Shown here: in pieces, positions 9,226 through 19,428 of the stretch
Layout: each line of letters begins with the position of its first letter
How positions within the stretch are numbered: the first letter of the stretch is position 1
Assembly: GCF_003731635.1 (NCBI RefSeq)
Contig: NZ_RCUA01000033.1
Coordinates: 91,983-155,982, forward strand
Length of the DNA stretch: 64,000 nt
Reading direction: 5' to 3'
Origin: Marisediminitalea oceani
Lineage (GTDB): Bacteria; Pseudomonadota; Gammaproteobacteria; Enterobacterales; Alteromonadaceae
The notes under the pieces: model-generated
Databases searched by the model: none
What the model saw: the letters and a program-made list of their open reading frames with translations, nothing else
What the model was told of the DNA's origin: nothing
Made by a program: the position numbers and the translations under genes

Positions 9226-9612
9226 CTATTTTGCATATGACGACATAGTTTGCTTGATCAGACTCACCAGCTTTTTGCGCACAATAGGCTTAACCAGATA
9301 GGCTACCGCACCTAATTGACGGGCAAGCAATTTGGTTTGTCTGGATTCGTAGGCGGTCATAAAGATGAAGGGAAACATTAAATCTGCCGATCGAACGTCC
9401 CGCAGTAAGGCCAGCCCATCAAATCCGGGCATCACCATATCACTAATTACCATGTCGAGTGAATCGGATGTTTGTTTAAGCAGGAATTCACGCGCCAATG
9501 CACTGTTGGAAAAGCTAACAACATTTACCGGCAACTCAGACTCCAGTACATCCACTATGAGTTCGAGTGTGATTTCGTCGTCGTCAATTACAGCGATATT
9601 AAGTGGTTGCAT
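9226..9612 (-). CDS. Single-domain response regulator (receiver only)
   Basis: A 128-residue CheY-like receiver. The acidic pocket is IDDDE (D10-D12), the phosphoacceptor is D58 in VISDMVMPGFDG, the switch threonine lies in MTAYE and the conserved lysine in LVKPI. There is no output domain, so it must act by protein contact or as a phosphorelay intermediate. No partner kinase is next to it. It lies between patB-like (40 bases) and typA, on the same strand as both. Confidence 0.85.
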   Translation of the reverse strand: MQPLNIAVIDDDEITLELIVDVLESELPVNVVSFSNSALAREFLLKQTSDSLDMVISDMVMPGFDGLALLRDVRSADLMFPFIFMTAYESRQTKLLARQLGAVAYLVKPIVRKKLVSLIKQTMSSYAK

Positions 9613-9653
9613 GATCCGTCTGTGAATAAATAGTCAGACTATAATTCTAATAG

Positions 9654-9687
9654 AAAAAGGCCGATTGTGTTAACAACCGGCCTTTTT
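9654..9687 (-). terminator. Terminator after typA
   Basis: AAAAAGGCC at 9654-9662 pairs with GGCCTTTTT at 9679-9687. On the minus strand the stem ends in a T-run 38 bases past the typA stop. The A/T tracts on both sides make it potentially bidirectional. Confidence 0.8.
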
Positions 9688-9724
9688 ACTTGAACCATTC
9701 AACGTTTCACTTGCAAGCAGTGAA

Positions 9725-11554
9725 TTACTTCGGCGCGCGTGATGCCCGCTTACGATCGTTTTCGGTCAGCAGCTTCTTACGAATACGAATGCTTTCTGGC
9801 GTAACCTCTACCAGTTCGTCTTCGTCGATAAACTCAAGCGCCTGTTCCAGTGACATCTTCACCGGTGGTACCAGGGTTTGAGCTTCGTCGGTACCTGAAG
9901 CACGAACGTTAGTCAACTGCTTGCCTTTTAACGCGTTTACGGTCAGGTCGTTGTCACGGCTGTGAATACCAATAACCATCCCTTCGTATACTTCAACACC
10001 GTGTCCGATAAACAGACGGCCACGTTCCTGCAGGTTAAACAGGGCGTTGGTCAGTGCCTTACCATTAGCGTTAGCAATCAGTACACCATTCTTACGCTTA
10101 CCAATTACACCGCCTTTGTGCGGGCCGTAGTGGTCAAATGAATGGTACAGTAAACCTGAACCTGAAGTCAGTGTCATAAAGTCAGTCTGGAAACCAATTA
10201 AGCCACGGCTGGGGATCATAAAGTCGATACGTACACGACCTTTACCATCCGGTGACATGTCGGTCATTTCTGCTTTACGCAGACCCAGTTGCTCCATGAT
10301 AGAGCCCTGATGCTGCTCTTCACAGTCGATAGTCAGCGTTTCAAACGGTTCCATTAACTGGCCGTCTTCTTCTTTGATGATTACTTCAGGGCGTGATACC
10401 GCCAGCTCGTAACCTTCACGACGCATGTTTTCAATCAGGATACCTAAGTGCAGTTCACCACGGCCTGATACGCGGAATTTATCCGGGTCGCTGGTTTCTT
10501 CAACGCGCAGTGCAACGTTGTGTACCAGTTCGTCCTGCAGACGCTCAAGGATGTTACGTGAAGTGACGTATTTACCTTCCTTACCGGCAAATGGTGACGT
10601 GTTGACCTGGAAGGTCATGGTTACCGTTGGTTCATCAACGGTTAACGCCGGTAATGCTTCAACAGTGTTAACGTCACAAATGGTGTCTGAAATTTTCAGT
10701 TCACCCAGACCACTGATAGCGATGATGTCGCCAGCGGTCGCGTATTCTACTTCGTGGCGTTGCAGACCAAGGTAGCCATATACCAGGCCAACCTTACCGT
10801 TACGCTTCTTGCCATCAGCACCAACAATAGTGACCTGCTGGTTAAGCTTAACGCTACCACGCTTGATACGGCCAACACCGATTACACCTACGTAAGAGTT
10901 GTAATCAAGTTGCGAAATCTGCATCTGCAGCGCGCCTTCGATATCGGCATCCGGTGGTGACACCTGATCAACGATAGTCTGGAACAGCGCAGTCATATCT
11001 TCTGCTGGCTCATCAGCGTCCAGTGACGCCCAGCCGTTCAGTGCTGAGGCATAAACCACCTGGAAATCCAGTTGGTCGTCGCTGGCACCCAGGTTATCAA
11101 ACAGATCAAATACCTGATCCATTACCCAGTCAGGGCGCGCGCCTGGCTTGTCGATTTTGTTGATTACCACAATCGGCTTTAAGCCCTGGGCAAATGCTTT
11201 TTGCGTTACGAAACGCGTTTGCGGCATAGGGCCTTCCTGCGCATCAACAAGCAGCAGTACCGAGTCAGCCATTGACATTACGCGCTCAACCTCACCACCG
11301 AAATCGGCGTGTCCGGGAGTATCTACGATATTGATGCGGTAATCGTTCCAGTTGATGGCGGTGTTTTTCGCCAGGATGGTAATACCACGTTCTTTTTCAA
11401 TATCGTTAGAATCCATCACGCGTTCCTGTGCCTCGCCTCTGGTTTCTAAAGTACCAGACTGCTGCAGCAGTTTATCTACCAGGGTAGTTTTACCATGGTC
11501 AACGTGCGCGATGATCGCGATATTTCTTAGCTTATTGATGTCAGTTACATTCAT
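9725..11554 (-). CDS. typA: Ribosome-binding GTPase TypA/BipA
   Basis: A 609-residue translational GTPase with the G1 motif [10 protein letters not shown]3 DTPGHADF and G4 NKID. It then has an EF-G-like domain II, domains III and V, and the BipA-specific C-terminal domain ([31 protein letters not shown]). It binds the 70S ribosome and supports 50S assembly and growth at low temperature or under stress. Length matches E. coli BipA. Strong codon bias (CGT, GGT, preferred codons) suggests high expression. The typA-glnA divergent arrangement is standard in gammaproteobacteria. Confidence 0.97.
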   Translation of the reverse strand: MNVTDINKLRNIAIIAHVDHGKTTLVDKLLQQSGTLETRGEAQERVMDSNDIEKERGITILAKNTAINWNDYRINIVDTPGHADFGGEVERVMSMADSVLLLVDAQEGPMPQTRFVTQKAFAQGLKPIVVINKIDKPGARPDWVMDQVFDLFDNLGASDDQLDFQVVYASALNGWASLDADEPAEDMTALFQTIVDQVSPPDADIEGALQMQISQLDYNSYVGVIGVGRIKRGSVKLNQQVTIVGADGKKRNGKVGLVYGYLGLQRHEVEYATAGDIIAISGLGELKISDTICDVNTVEALPALTVDEPTVTMTFQVNTSPFAGKEGKYVTSRNILERLQDELVHNVALRVEETSDPDKFRVSGRGELHLGILIENMRREGYELAVSRPEVIIKEEDGQLMEPFETLTIDCEEQHQGSIMEQLGLRKAEMTDMSPDGKGRVRIDFMIPSRGLIGFQTDFMTLTSGSGLLYHSFDHYGPHKGGVIGKRKNGVLIANANGKALTNALFNLQERGRLFIGHGVEVYEGMVIGIHSRDNDLTVNALKGKQLTNVRASGTDEAQTLVPPVKMSLEQALEFIDEDELVEVTPESIRIRKKLLTENDRKRASRAPK

Positions 11555-11780
11555 TGAATTTCAACCCGCAAAAATACTCCCACGCAGCATCATTACCGAT
11601 GCGACAAAGAGATTTTGCAATTTTCTCGTACAGATAAAAGGAAATGAGCGCGGATTGTACAGAAATTCTCGCTGCATTGCGCATGTTTTTTTAGGTTTAA
11701 ACAAAAATTAATCTGTTGATTAAGCCTGCGGGCAGTGAAAGAATGCTAGAAGGAAACAAAGCTTTGCTGACACTTCCCTA

Positions 11781-11818
11781 TGCACCAAAATAAAACATAA
11801 AATCACCATAATGGTGCA
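11781..11818 (+). promoter_or_regulatory. Two NtrC-binding-like sites upstream of glnA
   Basis: Bases 11802-11818 match the NtrC palindrome TGCACCA-N3-TGGTGCA at 15 of 17 positions (CACCATAATGGTGCA). Bases 11781-11797 hold a second site with a perfect left half (TGCACCA) and a degraded right half. The centres are 21 bases apart, two helical turns, and lie about 95 and 117 bases before the predicted sigma-54 start site, an enhancer position. Confidence 0.8.
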
Positions 11819-11880
11819 TAATGAGTTATATGAATTGACGACAGCCCGGAATATTGCGTTGTTCAGCCTTTACAAGTAGC

Positions 11881-11896
11881 TGGCATGAATATCGCT
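11881..11896 (+). promoter_or_regulatory. Sigma-54 promoter of glnA
   Basis: TGGCATGAATATCGCT has the GG and GC dinucleotides of the -24/-12 elements separated by exactly 10 bases, the hallmark of sigma-54 promoters. Transcription would start near 11907, leaving a leader of about 57 bases. The rest of the 409-base typA-glnA gap shows no open reading frame I would support. Confidence 0.8.
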
Positions 11897-11963
11897 TACG
11901 ATTTTTCCACCTGATGATTCGGCTCCCCGAACATCAAATTTACGAAACAACCTGGAGGACACG

Positions 11964-13373
11964 ATGTCAATTGAGAAGGCATTAGAATTAATTAAATCAA
12001 GCGAAGCCAAGTTTGTTGACCTTCGCTTTACCGACACTAAAGGTAAAGAGCAACACGTCTCTATCCCTGTATCATGCGTAGATGACGATTTCTTCGAAGA
12101 AGGTAAGATGTTCGATGGCTCTTCAATCGCTGGTTGGAAAGGAATCAACGAATCAGACATGATCCTAATGCCTGACGCGGCAACTGCCGTTGTTGACCCG
12201 TTTGCTGAAGAAACTCAGGTTAACATCCGTTGTGACATCGTTGAGCCTTCAACTATGGAAGGTTACGACCGTGACCCACGCTCTATCGCACGCCGTGCTG
12301 AAGAGTTCCTGAAGTCTACTGGTATCGGTGACACCGTTTTATTTGGCCCAGAGCCAGAATTCTTCCTGTTTGACGACATCAAGTTCCACACTGATATGTC
12401 AGGCTCTATGTACAAAATCAATTCTTCTGAAGCAGCCTGGAACTCAGGTTCAGAATTCGCTGACGGTAACATGGGTCACCGTCCAGGCGTTAAAGGCGGT
12501 TACTTCCCGGTTCCACCAGTAGACTCTGCACACGATCTGCGTGCTGCAATGTGTATGGTTATGGAAGAAATGGGTCTGGTTGTAGAAGCACACCACCACG
12601 AAGTAGCCACTGCTGGTCAGAACGAAATTGCTTGTCAGTTCAACACTATGGTTGCTAAAGCTGACGAAATCCAGATCTACAAGTATGTTGTTCACAACGT
12701 AGCTCACGCTTACGGCCAGACAGCGACTTTCATGCCTAAGCCACTGGTTGGTGATAACGGTTCTGGTATGCACTGTCACCAGTCTATCGGTAAAGATGGC
12801 AAAAACATCTTCGCTGGCGACAAGTACGCAGGTCTGTCTGAAGAAGCACTGTACTACATCGGCGGTATCATCAAGCACGCTCGCGCGATCAACGCTTTTG
12901 CTAACGCTTCTACTAACTCGTACAAGCGTCTGGTACCAGGCTTCGAAGCGCCGGTAATGCTGGCATACTCTGCACGTAACCGCTCAGCTTCAATCCGTAT
13001 TCCATACGTAACCAGCGATAAAGCGCGTCGTATCGAAGTACGTTTCCCTGACCCAACAGCTAACCCATACCTGGCATTCACTGCCATGCTGATGGCGGGT
13101 ATCGACGGTATTAAGAACAAGATCCACCCTGGTGATGCAGCGGATAAAGACTTATACGATCTGCCAGCTGAAGAAGCACTGGCTATCCCAACTGTTGCAA
13201 GCTCGCTGGAAATGGCACTTGAAGCTCTGGATAACGACCGTGAGTTCTTAACTGCTGGCGGCGTAATGTCTGACGACATGATCGACGCTTACATCGAACT
13301 GAAGATGGAAGAAGTGACTAAACTGAACATGACAACTCACCCTGTTGAGTTCGACATGTACTACAGCGTATAA
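11964..13373 (+). CDS. glnA: Type I glutamine synthetase GlnA
   Basis: A 469-residue class I-beta glutamine synthetase, making glutamine from glutamate, ammonia and ATP as a cytosolic dodecamer. Visible motifs are [12 protein letters not shown], the [16 protein letters not shown] active-site segment and NRSASIRIP. The adenylylation loop DLYDLP carries the modifiable tyrosine at about residue 398, so activity should be tuned by GlnE. Length equals that of E. coli GlnA. The RBS is CTGGAGGAC. Codon use is strongly biased to preferred codons. It is expressed from a sigma-54/NtrC promoter and insulated from glnLG by a terminator. Confidence 0.98.
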   Translation: MSIEKALELIKSSEAKFVDLRFTDTKGKEQHVSIPVSCVDDDFFEEGKMFDGSSIAGWKGINESDMILMPDAATAVVDPFAEETQVNIRCDIVEPSTMEGYDRDPRSIARRAEEFLKSTGIGDTVLFGPEPEFFLFDDIKFHTDMSGSMYKINSSEAAWNSGSEFADGNMGHRPGVKGGYFPVPPVDSAHDLRAAMCMVMEEMGLVVEAHHHEVATAGQNEIACQFNTMVAKADEIQIYKYVVHNVAHAYGQTATFMPKPLVGDNGSGMHCHQSIGKDGKNIFAGDKYAGLSEEALYYIGGIIKHARAINAFANASTNSYKRLVPGFEAPVMLAYSARNRSASIRIPYVTSDKARRIEVRFPDPTANPYLAFTAMLMAGIDGIKNKIHPGDAADKDLYDLPAEEALAIPTVASSLEMALEALDNDREFLTAGGVMSDDMIDAYIELKMEEVTKLNMTTHPVEFDMYYSV

Positions 13374-13396
13374 AACGTTGTATTAAGATATATACC

Positions 13397-13425
13397 AAAA
13401 GCCCGCATCTGCGGGCTTTTTTTTT
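13397..13425 (+). terminator. Rho-independent terminator after glnA
   Basis: AAAAGCCCGCA pairs with TGCGGGCTTTT and is followed by more Ts (nine in a row). It lies 24 bases after the glnA stop. Confidence 0.92.
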
Positions 13426-13451
13426 GCCCGTAAATCACTACAATCAAAGAC

Positions 13452-13964
13452 ATGCTGAGATTATTTTTAATGCTTAGTTTGTGTGTCACACCAGGCTACG
13501 CTCAGGAAATCTACAAAGTTGTCAATCAGGACGGCTCGGTGACCTATACCGATAAACCGGTGGTTAACGCTGAGCCGGTCGAACTTGGCCCGGATAACCG
13601 CATGAGTATGCCAACGCCGCCACCGCAACCGGTGCAGACTGCCACAACAACCAGTAAGGCCAGTACGCCCAAGCCGGTTATCGAGGTCGTTCAGCCTAAG
13701 CCCGAGGCCACTGTGCGTAATAACGCCGGTAATATGACCATCGCAGCCAATGTGAGCAATGCAGACAAGCAGGGCAAATTTAAGCTTTATATCAACGATA
13801 CCCTGGTAAAAGAACAATCCAACGCGGTGTTTAAGCTGCAGGGAATTAACCGCGGTGCCCACACATTTTATATTACCCACACAGACAATACGGGCAAGAC
13901 TCTTGCATCTACCTCACCACAAACTTTTTACCTGCATCAGGCATCACGTTTAATCAACAATTAG
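13452..13964 (+). CDS. DUF4124-domain exported protein
   Basis: A 170-residue protein with an N-terminal signal peptide ending near GYAQ, then the DUF4124 signature EIYKVVNQDGSVTYTDKP, a Pro/Thr-rich linker (about residues 50-90) and a C-terminal Ig-like beta domain (KLYINDTLVKEQ to TFYLHQ). DUF4124 proteins are periplasmic and of unknown function. A gene of this type often sits between glnA and glnL in Alteromonadales, as here. Confidence 0.8.
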   Translation: MLRLFLMLSLCVTPGYAQEIYKVVNQDGSVTYTDKPVVNAEPVELGPDNRMSMPTPPPQPVQTATTTSKASTPKPVIEVVQPKPEATVRNNAGNMTIAANVSNADKQGKFKLYINDTLVKEQSNAVFKLQGINRGAHTFYITHTDNTGKTLASTSPQTFYLHQASRLINN

Positions 13965-14071
13965 TAAAGTGGTTATAACAGTGCAAGCTATGGATCCCGC
14001 GCACCATGGGGGGTCAATCAGACTTTTAATCGGAAAGTCGTTGCACGCCTGATAGCAGCCTGAAATAATAA

Positions 14072-14088
14072 AGCACCATATTGGTGCA
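14072..14088 (+). promoter_or_regulatory. NtrC operator in front of glnL
   Basis: AGCACCATATTGGTGCA is an almost perfect NtrC palindrome (16 of 17), only 18 bases before the glnL start codon. At this position it should repress glnLG transcription, as the NtrC site at glnLp does in E. coli. A weaker NtrC-like match lies at 14000-14016, about 72 bases (close to seven helical turns) upstream. Confidence 0.8.
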
Positions 14089-14105
14089 ACTGGAGAAAGC
14101 CCGGC

Positions 14106-15185
14106 ATGCACGCCACGCCGTTTGATACCAATAACTTGCTCGAAAACCTCAATACAGTGCTGGTTGTAATCGATAACTCACTGCGTATTGTTTATGCCAA
14201 CCATGCCGGACAGGCGTTGTTTGCAACGGGCATCAAGCAACTTTACGGTCAGCCGCTGGCTGATTTCTTTGTGCCAAACACCATCAACAAAGCCAGGCTA
14301 CGCGCCGCTTTTCGTCGCGGTGAAGACTTCACCGAGAATGAAATCAAATTGTATTTTCGCGATAACCGCGTAGTGCTTGCCGACTTAACGGTAACCAATC
14401 TGAGTACCGAAGATGGCCCCACACTGCTGTTCGAAGTGAAAAAAATCGATCAGCAAAAGCGTATCTCCCGGGAAAATCAGCAGCACGCTCAGCATTATGC
14501 CGCCCGCGAGTTGATCCGCGGCCTGGCGCATGAAATTAAAAACCCCTTAGGTGGCATTCGCGGAGCAGCACAATTACTTGAGAAAGCCCTCGAGTCTGCC
14601 GAGCAAAAGGAATTTACTCAGTTAATCATTGAGCAGTCAGATCGCCTACGTAATCTTGTTGACCGTTTACTTGGGCCTAATTCACTGCCCCGTCTGGAAT
14701 GGTGTAACCTGCACCGCCCGCTGGAAAAAGTACGTAGCTTAATGAAAGCCGATACCACCCAGGCGATTGCAATTACCCGGGATTACGATCCCAGTATCCC
14801 GGAGGTGCGGGTTGACCCGGATATGCTCCAGCAGGCAGTACTTAATATTGTGCGCAATGCGGTGCAGGCATTACGGGATTCAAAAACGCCAAATCCACAA
14901 ATTCGCCTGGTTACCCGCATCGAAAGGCAGCTGACTATTCACGGCCACCGCCATCCGCTGGCGGCGCAAATTAAAATCATCGACAACGGCCCGGGTATTC
15001 CCAGTGAAATTCGGGACACGTTATTTTATCCCCTGGTAACCAGCAAAGACTCTGGTTCAGGACTGGGCTTATCCATAGCCCAAACACTTGTGAATCACCA
15101 TGATGGAAAAATTGAAGTTGATAGCCGACCCGGCCATACAGAGTTTATCTTATCCCTGCCAATCGACCGTAAGGAGTCACAATAA
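14106..15185 (+). CDS. glnL: Nitrogen-regulation sensor kinase NtrB/GlnL
   Basis: A 359-residue soluble histidine kinase. It has a PAS domain (about residues 8-115), a HisKA segment with phospho-histidine H142 in GLAHEIKNPLGG, and a C-terminal ATPase with N box NIVRNAVQAL, G1 DNGPGIP and G2 GSGLGLSIA. It phosphorylates or dephosphorylates NtrC under PII control. The RBS is TGGAGAAAG. The stop codon overlaps the glnG start by one base. Confidence 0.96.
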   Translation: MHATPFDTNNLLENLNTVLVVIDNSLRIVYANHAGQALFATGIKQLYGQPLADFFVPNTINKARLRAAFRRGEDFTENEIKLYFRDNRVVLADLTVTNLSTEDGPTLLFEVKKIDQQKRISRENQQHAQHYAARELIRGLAHEIKNPLGGIRGAAQLLEKALESAEQKEFTQLIIEQSDRLRNLVDRLLGPNSLPRLEWCNLHRPLEKVRSLMKADTTQAIAITRDYDPSIPEVRVDPDMLQQAVLNIVRNAVQALRDSKTPNPQIRLVTRIERQLTIHGHRHPLAAQIKIIDNGPGIPSEIRDTLFYPLVTSKDSGSGLGLSIAQTLVNHHDGKIEVDSRPGHTEFILSLPIDRKESQ

Positions 15186-16597
15186 TGAATACTGAGTCTG
15201 TATGGATTGTTGATGACGACAGCTCTATCCGATGGGTGCTGCAAAAAGCCCTGCAAACGGCCAATATTGAATGCTGTAGCTTTGAAAACCCGCAGGACTT
15301 GCTGTTACAGCTCGAGTCAGGCCATTACCCGGAAGTGGTTGTATCTGACATTCGGATGCCACAGATGGACGGTATGACGCTGCTCAATGAAGTGCATCAG
15401 ATAGCCCCCATGATCCCGGTGATCATTATGACCGCCCATTCCGATCTGGACAGCGCAGTAAATGCTTACCAAAGCGGTGCGTTTGAGTACCTGCCTAAGC
15501 CGTTTGATATCGATGAAGCGGTGACACTGGTAGAACGGGCACTGGTGCATGCCAGGGAACAATCACGGACCATTCAGGTCCCGCAGCAGGAGTCGGCTAC
15601 TGAGATCATTGGTGAAGCTCCGGCCATGCAGGAAGTATTCAGAGCCATTGGTCGTTTGTCCCGCTCCTCAATTAGCGTATTGATCAACGGTCAGTCCGGT
15701 ACCGGTAAAGAACTGGTAGCTCATGCTTTGCATCGTCACAGCCCGCGGGCCGCGAATCCGTTTATTGCGCTGAACATGGCGGCGATTCCAGCCGACCTGG
15801 TTGAGTCGGAATTGTTCGGTCACGAAAAAGGCGCTTTTACCGGCGCGCAAACGGCCCGGCAAGGTCGCTTTGAGCAGGCCAATGGCGGCACGCTGTTTTT
15901 GGATGAAATCGGCGATATGCCACTGGATGTGCAAACCCGGTTATTACGGGTTCTGGCCGACGGCCAGTTCTATCGCGTGGGCGGCCATCAATCAGTGACT
16001 GTTGATGTCAGGATCATCGCCGCTACTCACCAAAACCTTGAACAAAGGGTCGCCGAAGGCAAATTTCGTGAAGATTTATTTCACCGGCTAAACGTTATTC
16101 GGATCCATATCCCTTCGTTATCAGAACGTCGAGAAGACATCCCGCTACTCGCTCACCACTTTTTACGCCGGGCCTCCAAAGAACTGGACGTAGAAACCAA
16201 GGTGCTGAGTAAAGAAGCCGAAAAAGTTATGGCGCAACTGCCCTGGCCCGGTAACGTGCGACAACTGGAAAACGTTTGCCGCTGGCTAACTGTTATGGCG
16301 TCTGGTCAGGAGGTGTTACCGTCAGACTTGCCACCGGAAATTCATGCCGATAACAGCGCCGAAAAGAATGCCCCACAAAGTGGCGACTGGACGGAGTTAC
16401 TTTCAGTCTGGGTCGACAAACAGCTTAAGGATGGTCAGCACAATATTCTCGATGATGCGCTGATGACCTTTGAGAAAATCATGCTCGAAAGAGCATTGCA
16501 TTATACCCACGGCCACAAGCAGGAAGCCGCTAAGCGCCTTGGCTGGGGGCGTAATACGCTTACCCGTAAACTCAAGGAACTGGATATCGAAGGGTAG
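15185..16597 (+). CDS. glnG: Nitrogen-regulation response regulator NtrC/GlnG
   Basis: A 470-residue sigma-54 activator. It has a receiver domain with phosphoacceptor D55 in [12 protein letters not shown], and an AAA+ domain with Walker [12 protein letters not shown], the sigma-54 contact loop GAFTGA and Walker [11 protein letters not shown]. The C-terminal Fis-type helix-turn-helix is [20 protein letters not shown]. It activates glnA and, by the operator seen before glnL, probably represses its own operon. It overlaps glnL by one base (TAATG). Confidence 0.97.
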   Translation: MNTESVWIVDDDSSIRWVLQKALQTANIECCSFENPQDLLLQLESGHYPEVVVSDIRMPQMDGMTLLNEVHQIAPMIPVIIMTAHSDLDSAVNAYQSGAFEYLPKPFDIDEAVTLVERALVHAREQSRTIQVPQQESATEIIGEAPAMQEVFRAIGRLSRSSISVLINGQSGTGKELVAHALHRHSPRAANPFIALNMAAIPADLVESELFGHEKGAFTGAQTARQGRFEQANGGTLFLDEIGDMPLDVQTRLLRVLADGQFYRVGGHQSVTVDVRIIAATHQNLEQRVAEGKFREDLFHRLNVIRIHIPSLSERREDIPLLAHHFLRRASKELDVETKVLSKEAEKVMAQLPWPGNVRQLENVCRWLTVMASGQEVLPSDLPPEIHADNSAEKNAPQSGDWTELLSVWVDKQLKDGQHNILDDALMTFEKIMLERALHYTHGHKQEAAKRLGWGRNTLTRKLKELDIEG

Positions 16598-16607
16598 TTC
16601 AGGCGCT

Positions 16608-16638
16608 GAGCCGGCGGGCTGTGTATAGCCTCCGGCTC
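16608..16638. terminator. Hairpin between convergent glnG and HPt/HD-GYP genes
   Basis: GAGCCGG at 16608-16614 pairs with CCGGCTC at 16632-16638. The convergent location suits a terminator, but there is no T-run on either strand. Confidence 0.4.
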
Positions 16639-16651
16639 CGAATCTCCACGG

Positions 16652-17806
16652 CTAGCGGGTTAATACGCGGGCCATTGCCTGATTAAAATAATTCAGCCAG
16701 GTGGCATTGAACTTATTCTGGTTATAACGGTTTAACGCCACCACTGCCTGCTTTTTAGAGTACTGGGGCTTATCCTGACGTGACTGACAGTGCGTCATGG
16801 AATCAAAGGTATCCAGAATGGCCAGCAATTTGGCGCCATCACAGATATCATCATCTTTTAAGCCCAGCGGGTAACCACTGCCATCGGCGCGCTCGTGGTG
16901 TTGCATCACAATCTTGCGGGCCATATCCCATTGATCAAGGTGCTCCAGCAAGCGGGAGCTCTTATAGACATGAGAACGCATCAGATTAAATTCATTATCG
17001 GTGTAAGCCTGTTGCTTATGCAGCAGTTTTAACGGCATGAATGCCATGCCAAAGTCGTGCACATAACAGGCAACGGCGAGCTGATCTTCTTCAATTGGAT
17101 TACCCGCAATATCGTTCACATATAACGCCAGTTTGGCAATCCGGTCGCCCTTACCGACCCACTCCTCAGAGCGCTTTTCGATGGTTTGCATCAGGTCGCG
17201 GAAGAACAATATGTCCTGGCGCTTTTCTGCGCTGATATCTTTAGGTACACCGGTTTTAGACAGCTTGGGCTCACTCGGATGTGGTGCTTTTTCTGTTTCT
17301 ACAGGACTGTCTGGCTCGGCCTGCGCACGCGGCTGATCAAGCTCCGGATTAAGTAGCAGCACAGCCTCACCAAGCAGCCGGTCATGATCGCCCTGATTCT
17401 CCGGCGTAATGCGGGTAATGGCCATAATCAGTTGCTGATACAGTACCCCATCATATTCTGCTTTGCCGATTGCGATGACGCTTTCAACAAACTGCTTGAC
17501 CCGATCCATGGTCAGCAACACCAGGTCGCTCATGATGCTGGTGTAGTCCACCTGCCCTTTACGCAGGTAATCCAGTAAATCCTCAACATGTTGCAGTAAC
17601 GGAATGATAGGCGAAAAGTTTACCAGCCCAAGGTCGCCCTTAATGGTATGCACCGAACGAAACAACGCCCGCTGAAGTTCGTTATCCTCGGGCTTGAGTT
17701 CCAGTTCGATTAAGGTTTGTTCACTGGCCTCGTATAGCTCATTAATCTCTTCAATCAGATCAGTGAGGATCTCGGGTTCAAGGTCTTCAGGGATAAATGT
17801 CTGCAT
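16652..17806 (-). CDS. HPt domain fused to a degenerate HD-GYP domain
   Basis: A 384-residue protein. The N-terminal HPt domain has the phosphorelay histidine in RSVHTIKGDLG (about residue 54). A charged linker follows (about residues 150-195), then an HD-GYP domain. The GYP signature HHERADGSGYP and the later LDTFDSMTH are kept, but the first motif HDIGK reads HDFGM, so the conserved lysine is missing. HD-GYP proteins hydrolyse cyclic di-GMP, and loss of the lysine makes activity uncertain. The HPt domain suggests input from a hybrid kinase not encoded in the window. No signal peptide is present. Confidence 0.85.
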   Translation of the reverse strand: MQTFIPEDLEPEILTDLIEEINELYEASEQTLIELELKPEDNELQRALFRSVHTIKGDLGLVNFSPIIPLLQHVEDLLDYLRKGQVDYTSIMSDLVLLTMDRVKQFVESVIAIGKAEYDGVLYQQLIMAITRITPENQGDHDRLLGEAVLLLNPELDQPRAQAEPDSPVETEKAPHPSEPKLSKTGVPKDISAEKRQDILFFRDLMQTIEKRSEEWVGKGDRIAKLALYVNDIAGNPIEEDQLAVACYVHDFGMAFMPLKLLHKQQAYTDNEFNLMRSHVYKSSRLLEHLDQWDMARKIVMQHHERADGSGYPLGLKDDDICDGAKLLAILDTFDSMTHCQSRQDKPQYSKKQAVVALNRYNQNKFNATWLNYFNQAMARVLTR

Positions 17807-18074
17807 TGTTTAGACAACTCAAATGATAAATGCCGTTTAATACTGCTAACCAGTCGCCAGGCCTGCTCAACAGTTCAGGTGGCGAAAAACGACATTAAAA
17901 CTATGTTTATATGACATTTAGCATAGCACGAGATTTTTGATCTTGGATACTTTTAGACCCTCCGGGCACGAACAAACACAGCCTTGCACTGATTTTAAAA
18001 ATCAGACTGATCGGACATGCACTGCGCATGTAAACCGTTATAATCCCAGGCCAAATTTTGTAACAGGTAAATAA

Positions 18075-18800
18075 GTGTTAGCTCTCATCCGAATTCCAGT
18101 CGTACTGGTGGCTTTTTTAATCCTCAATGTACTGGTGCTCATCGTCTGCCTGGCCCGACCCTTTCATCGCGATAATGTCTACCTCGCCGGCCAGCTCTAC
18201 AGCCAGATAGCCAAATTACTGGGCCTGAAAATCACTATCCGCCGCCCGCCCGGTCTTGATACCGATAAGTCTTATGTGGTGGTGGCCAATCATCAGAACA
18301 GCTACGATATTATCACCATCTGTAAAGCCGCTTTTCCGGGTGTGGTGACCATTGGTAAAAAGAGCCTTAAGTGGATCCCCATCTTCGGCCAGATGTACTG
18401 GCTGAGCGGTAACATCATGATCGATCGTAAAAACACTGCTAAAGCCCTGGATACGCTACAGTTAACCGCTAAAAAGATCACCGAAAACAACCTGTCTGTG
18501 TGGTTTTTCCCCGAAGGAACAAGGTCTTATGGCCGCGGGATCCTGCCTTTTAAAGTCGGCGCTTTTCGTTTAGCCATTGCTACCGAAACACCGGTGATCA
18601 TGGTCACCGCCAGCAACCTGCACGATAAAATAAAGTGGAACCGCTGGAATAACGGCGAGCTGATCATCCACATGAGCGCTCCCCAACAGCTTGATAGCAG
18701 CCGCTCAGCGAAAGGCTGGATGGCTTTTTATCATTCCGAAATGGAAAAAAAGTTTGCCGCTTTAAACGACGAAGTCGCCCAAAGCGATAAATCGCGATAA
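18075..18800 (+). CDS. plsC: 1-acyl-sn-glycerol-3-phosphate acyltransferase PlsC
   Basis: A 241-residue acyltransferase with an N-terminal membrane helix. The catalytic HX4D motif is NHQNSYD (about residues 74-80) and the phosphate-binding motif is FPEGTRS (about residues 147-153). It transfers an acyl chain to lysophosphatidic acid to make phosphatidic acid in the inner membrane. The start is GTG at 18075, preceded by ACAGGT. Length matches E. coli PlsC (245). Confidence 0.93.
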   Translation: MLALIRIPVVLVAFLILNVLVLIVCLARPFHRDNVYLAGQLYSQIAKLLGLKITIRRPPGLDTDKSYVVVANHQNSYDIITICKAAFPGVVTIGKKSLKWIPIFGQMYWLSGNIMIDRKNTAKALDTLQLTAKKITENNLSVWFFPEGTRSYGRGILPFKVGAFRLAIATETPVIMVTASNLHDKIKWNRWNNGELIIHMSAPQQLDSSRSAKGWMAFYHSEMEKKFAALNDEVAQSDKSR

Positions 18801-18839
18801 AATAAACGAGACAACTCTTTTGCTAATCAGGCTTTTATT

Positions 18840-19217
18840 ATGACTCAATATGACGAACGTACCGAATGGTACGAATTCAATCAGGAAACTATCGATGCGC
18901 TGTTGAGCGACGGCAGCGAAGCCGACGCTACTTATACCATCGAGCATCACATGGCCTGTAAAGACTTTGATCGTCTGGAAAAAGCCGCGGTTGATGCCTT
19001 CAAGGCCGGCTTTGAAGTAACCGATGCCGAAGAAGTATACCTCGATGACGGTGGCACGGTATTTTGTTTCGACATTATTGCCGAGCGCCAGTTAAATCGC
19101 GAGCTACTCGATACTGACATTGACGCCCTGCTACAAATTGCCGACAAGCACCAGGTGCACTACGACGGCTGGGGAACCTACTTTATTGGTGATGGCGCCA
19201 CCGGCGAAGAAGAGTAA
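18840..19217 (+). CDS. rraB: Ribonuclease E inhibitor RraB
   Basis: A 125-residue acidic cytosolic protein. It matches RraB in length and sequence: an N-terminal [15 protein letters not shown] segment, the central [15 protein letters not shown] and the C-terminal HYDGWGTYF. RraB binds the C-terminal part of RNase E and alters degradosome composition and mRNA decay. It lies 39 bases after plsC. Confidence 0.9.
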   Translation: MTQYDERTEWYEFNQETIDALLSDGSEADATYTIEHHMACKDFDRLEKAAVDAFKAGFEVTDAEEVYLDDGGTVFCFDIIAERQLNRELLDTDIDALLQIADKHQVHYDGWGTYFIGDGATGEEE

Positions 19218-19233
19218 CCCTTTGATATAGCGG

Positions 19234-19259
19234 CCCCCGCCAGCGCCATGCTGCGGGGG
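19234..19259 (+). terminator. GC-rich hairpin after rraB
   Basis: CCCCCGC at 19234-19240 pairs with GCGGGGG at 19253-19259, with further CAGC/GCTG pairing inside. The T-run after it is poor. It lies 17 bases after the rraB stop and probably ends that transcript. Confidence 0.55.
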
Positions 19260-19428
19260 ACAGTGTCTTGTTAACTGCCTCAGGCGAAAATCATTACCTC
19301 ACTAGGCAACTCTTCCCTGCTTTTGATATTCATCTACCTGGTCAAATTTAATGGCGAAAAGATAATTAAAAGCCTATCTGATTACACATTTAAGTGCAGA
19401 CGTAAACGTATCACCCTACCGTGGAACG

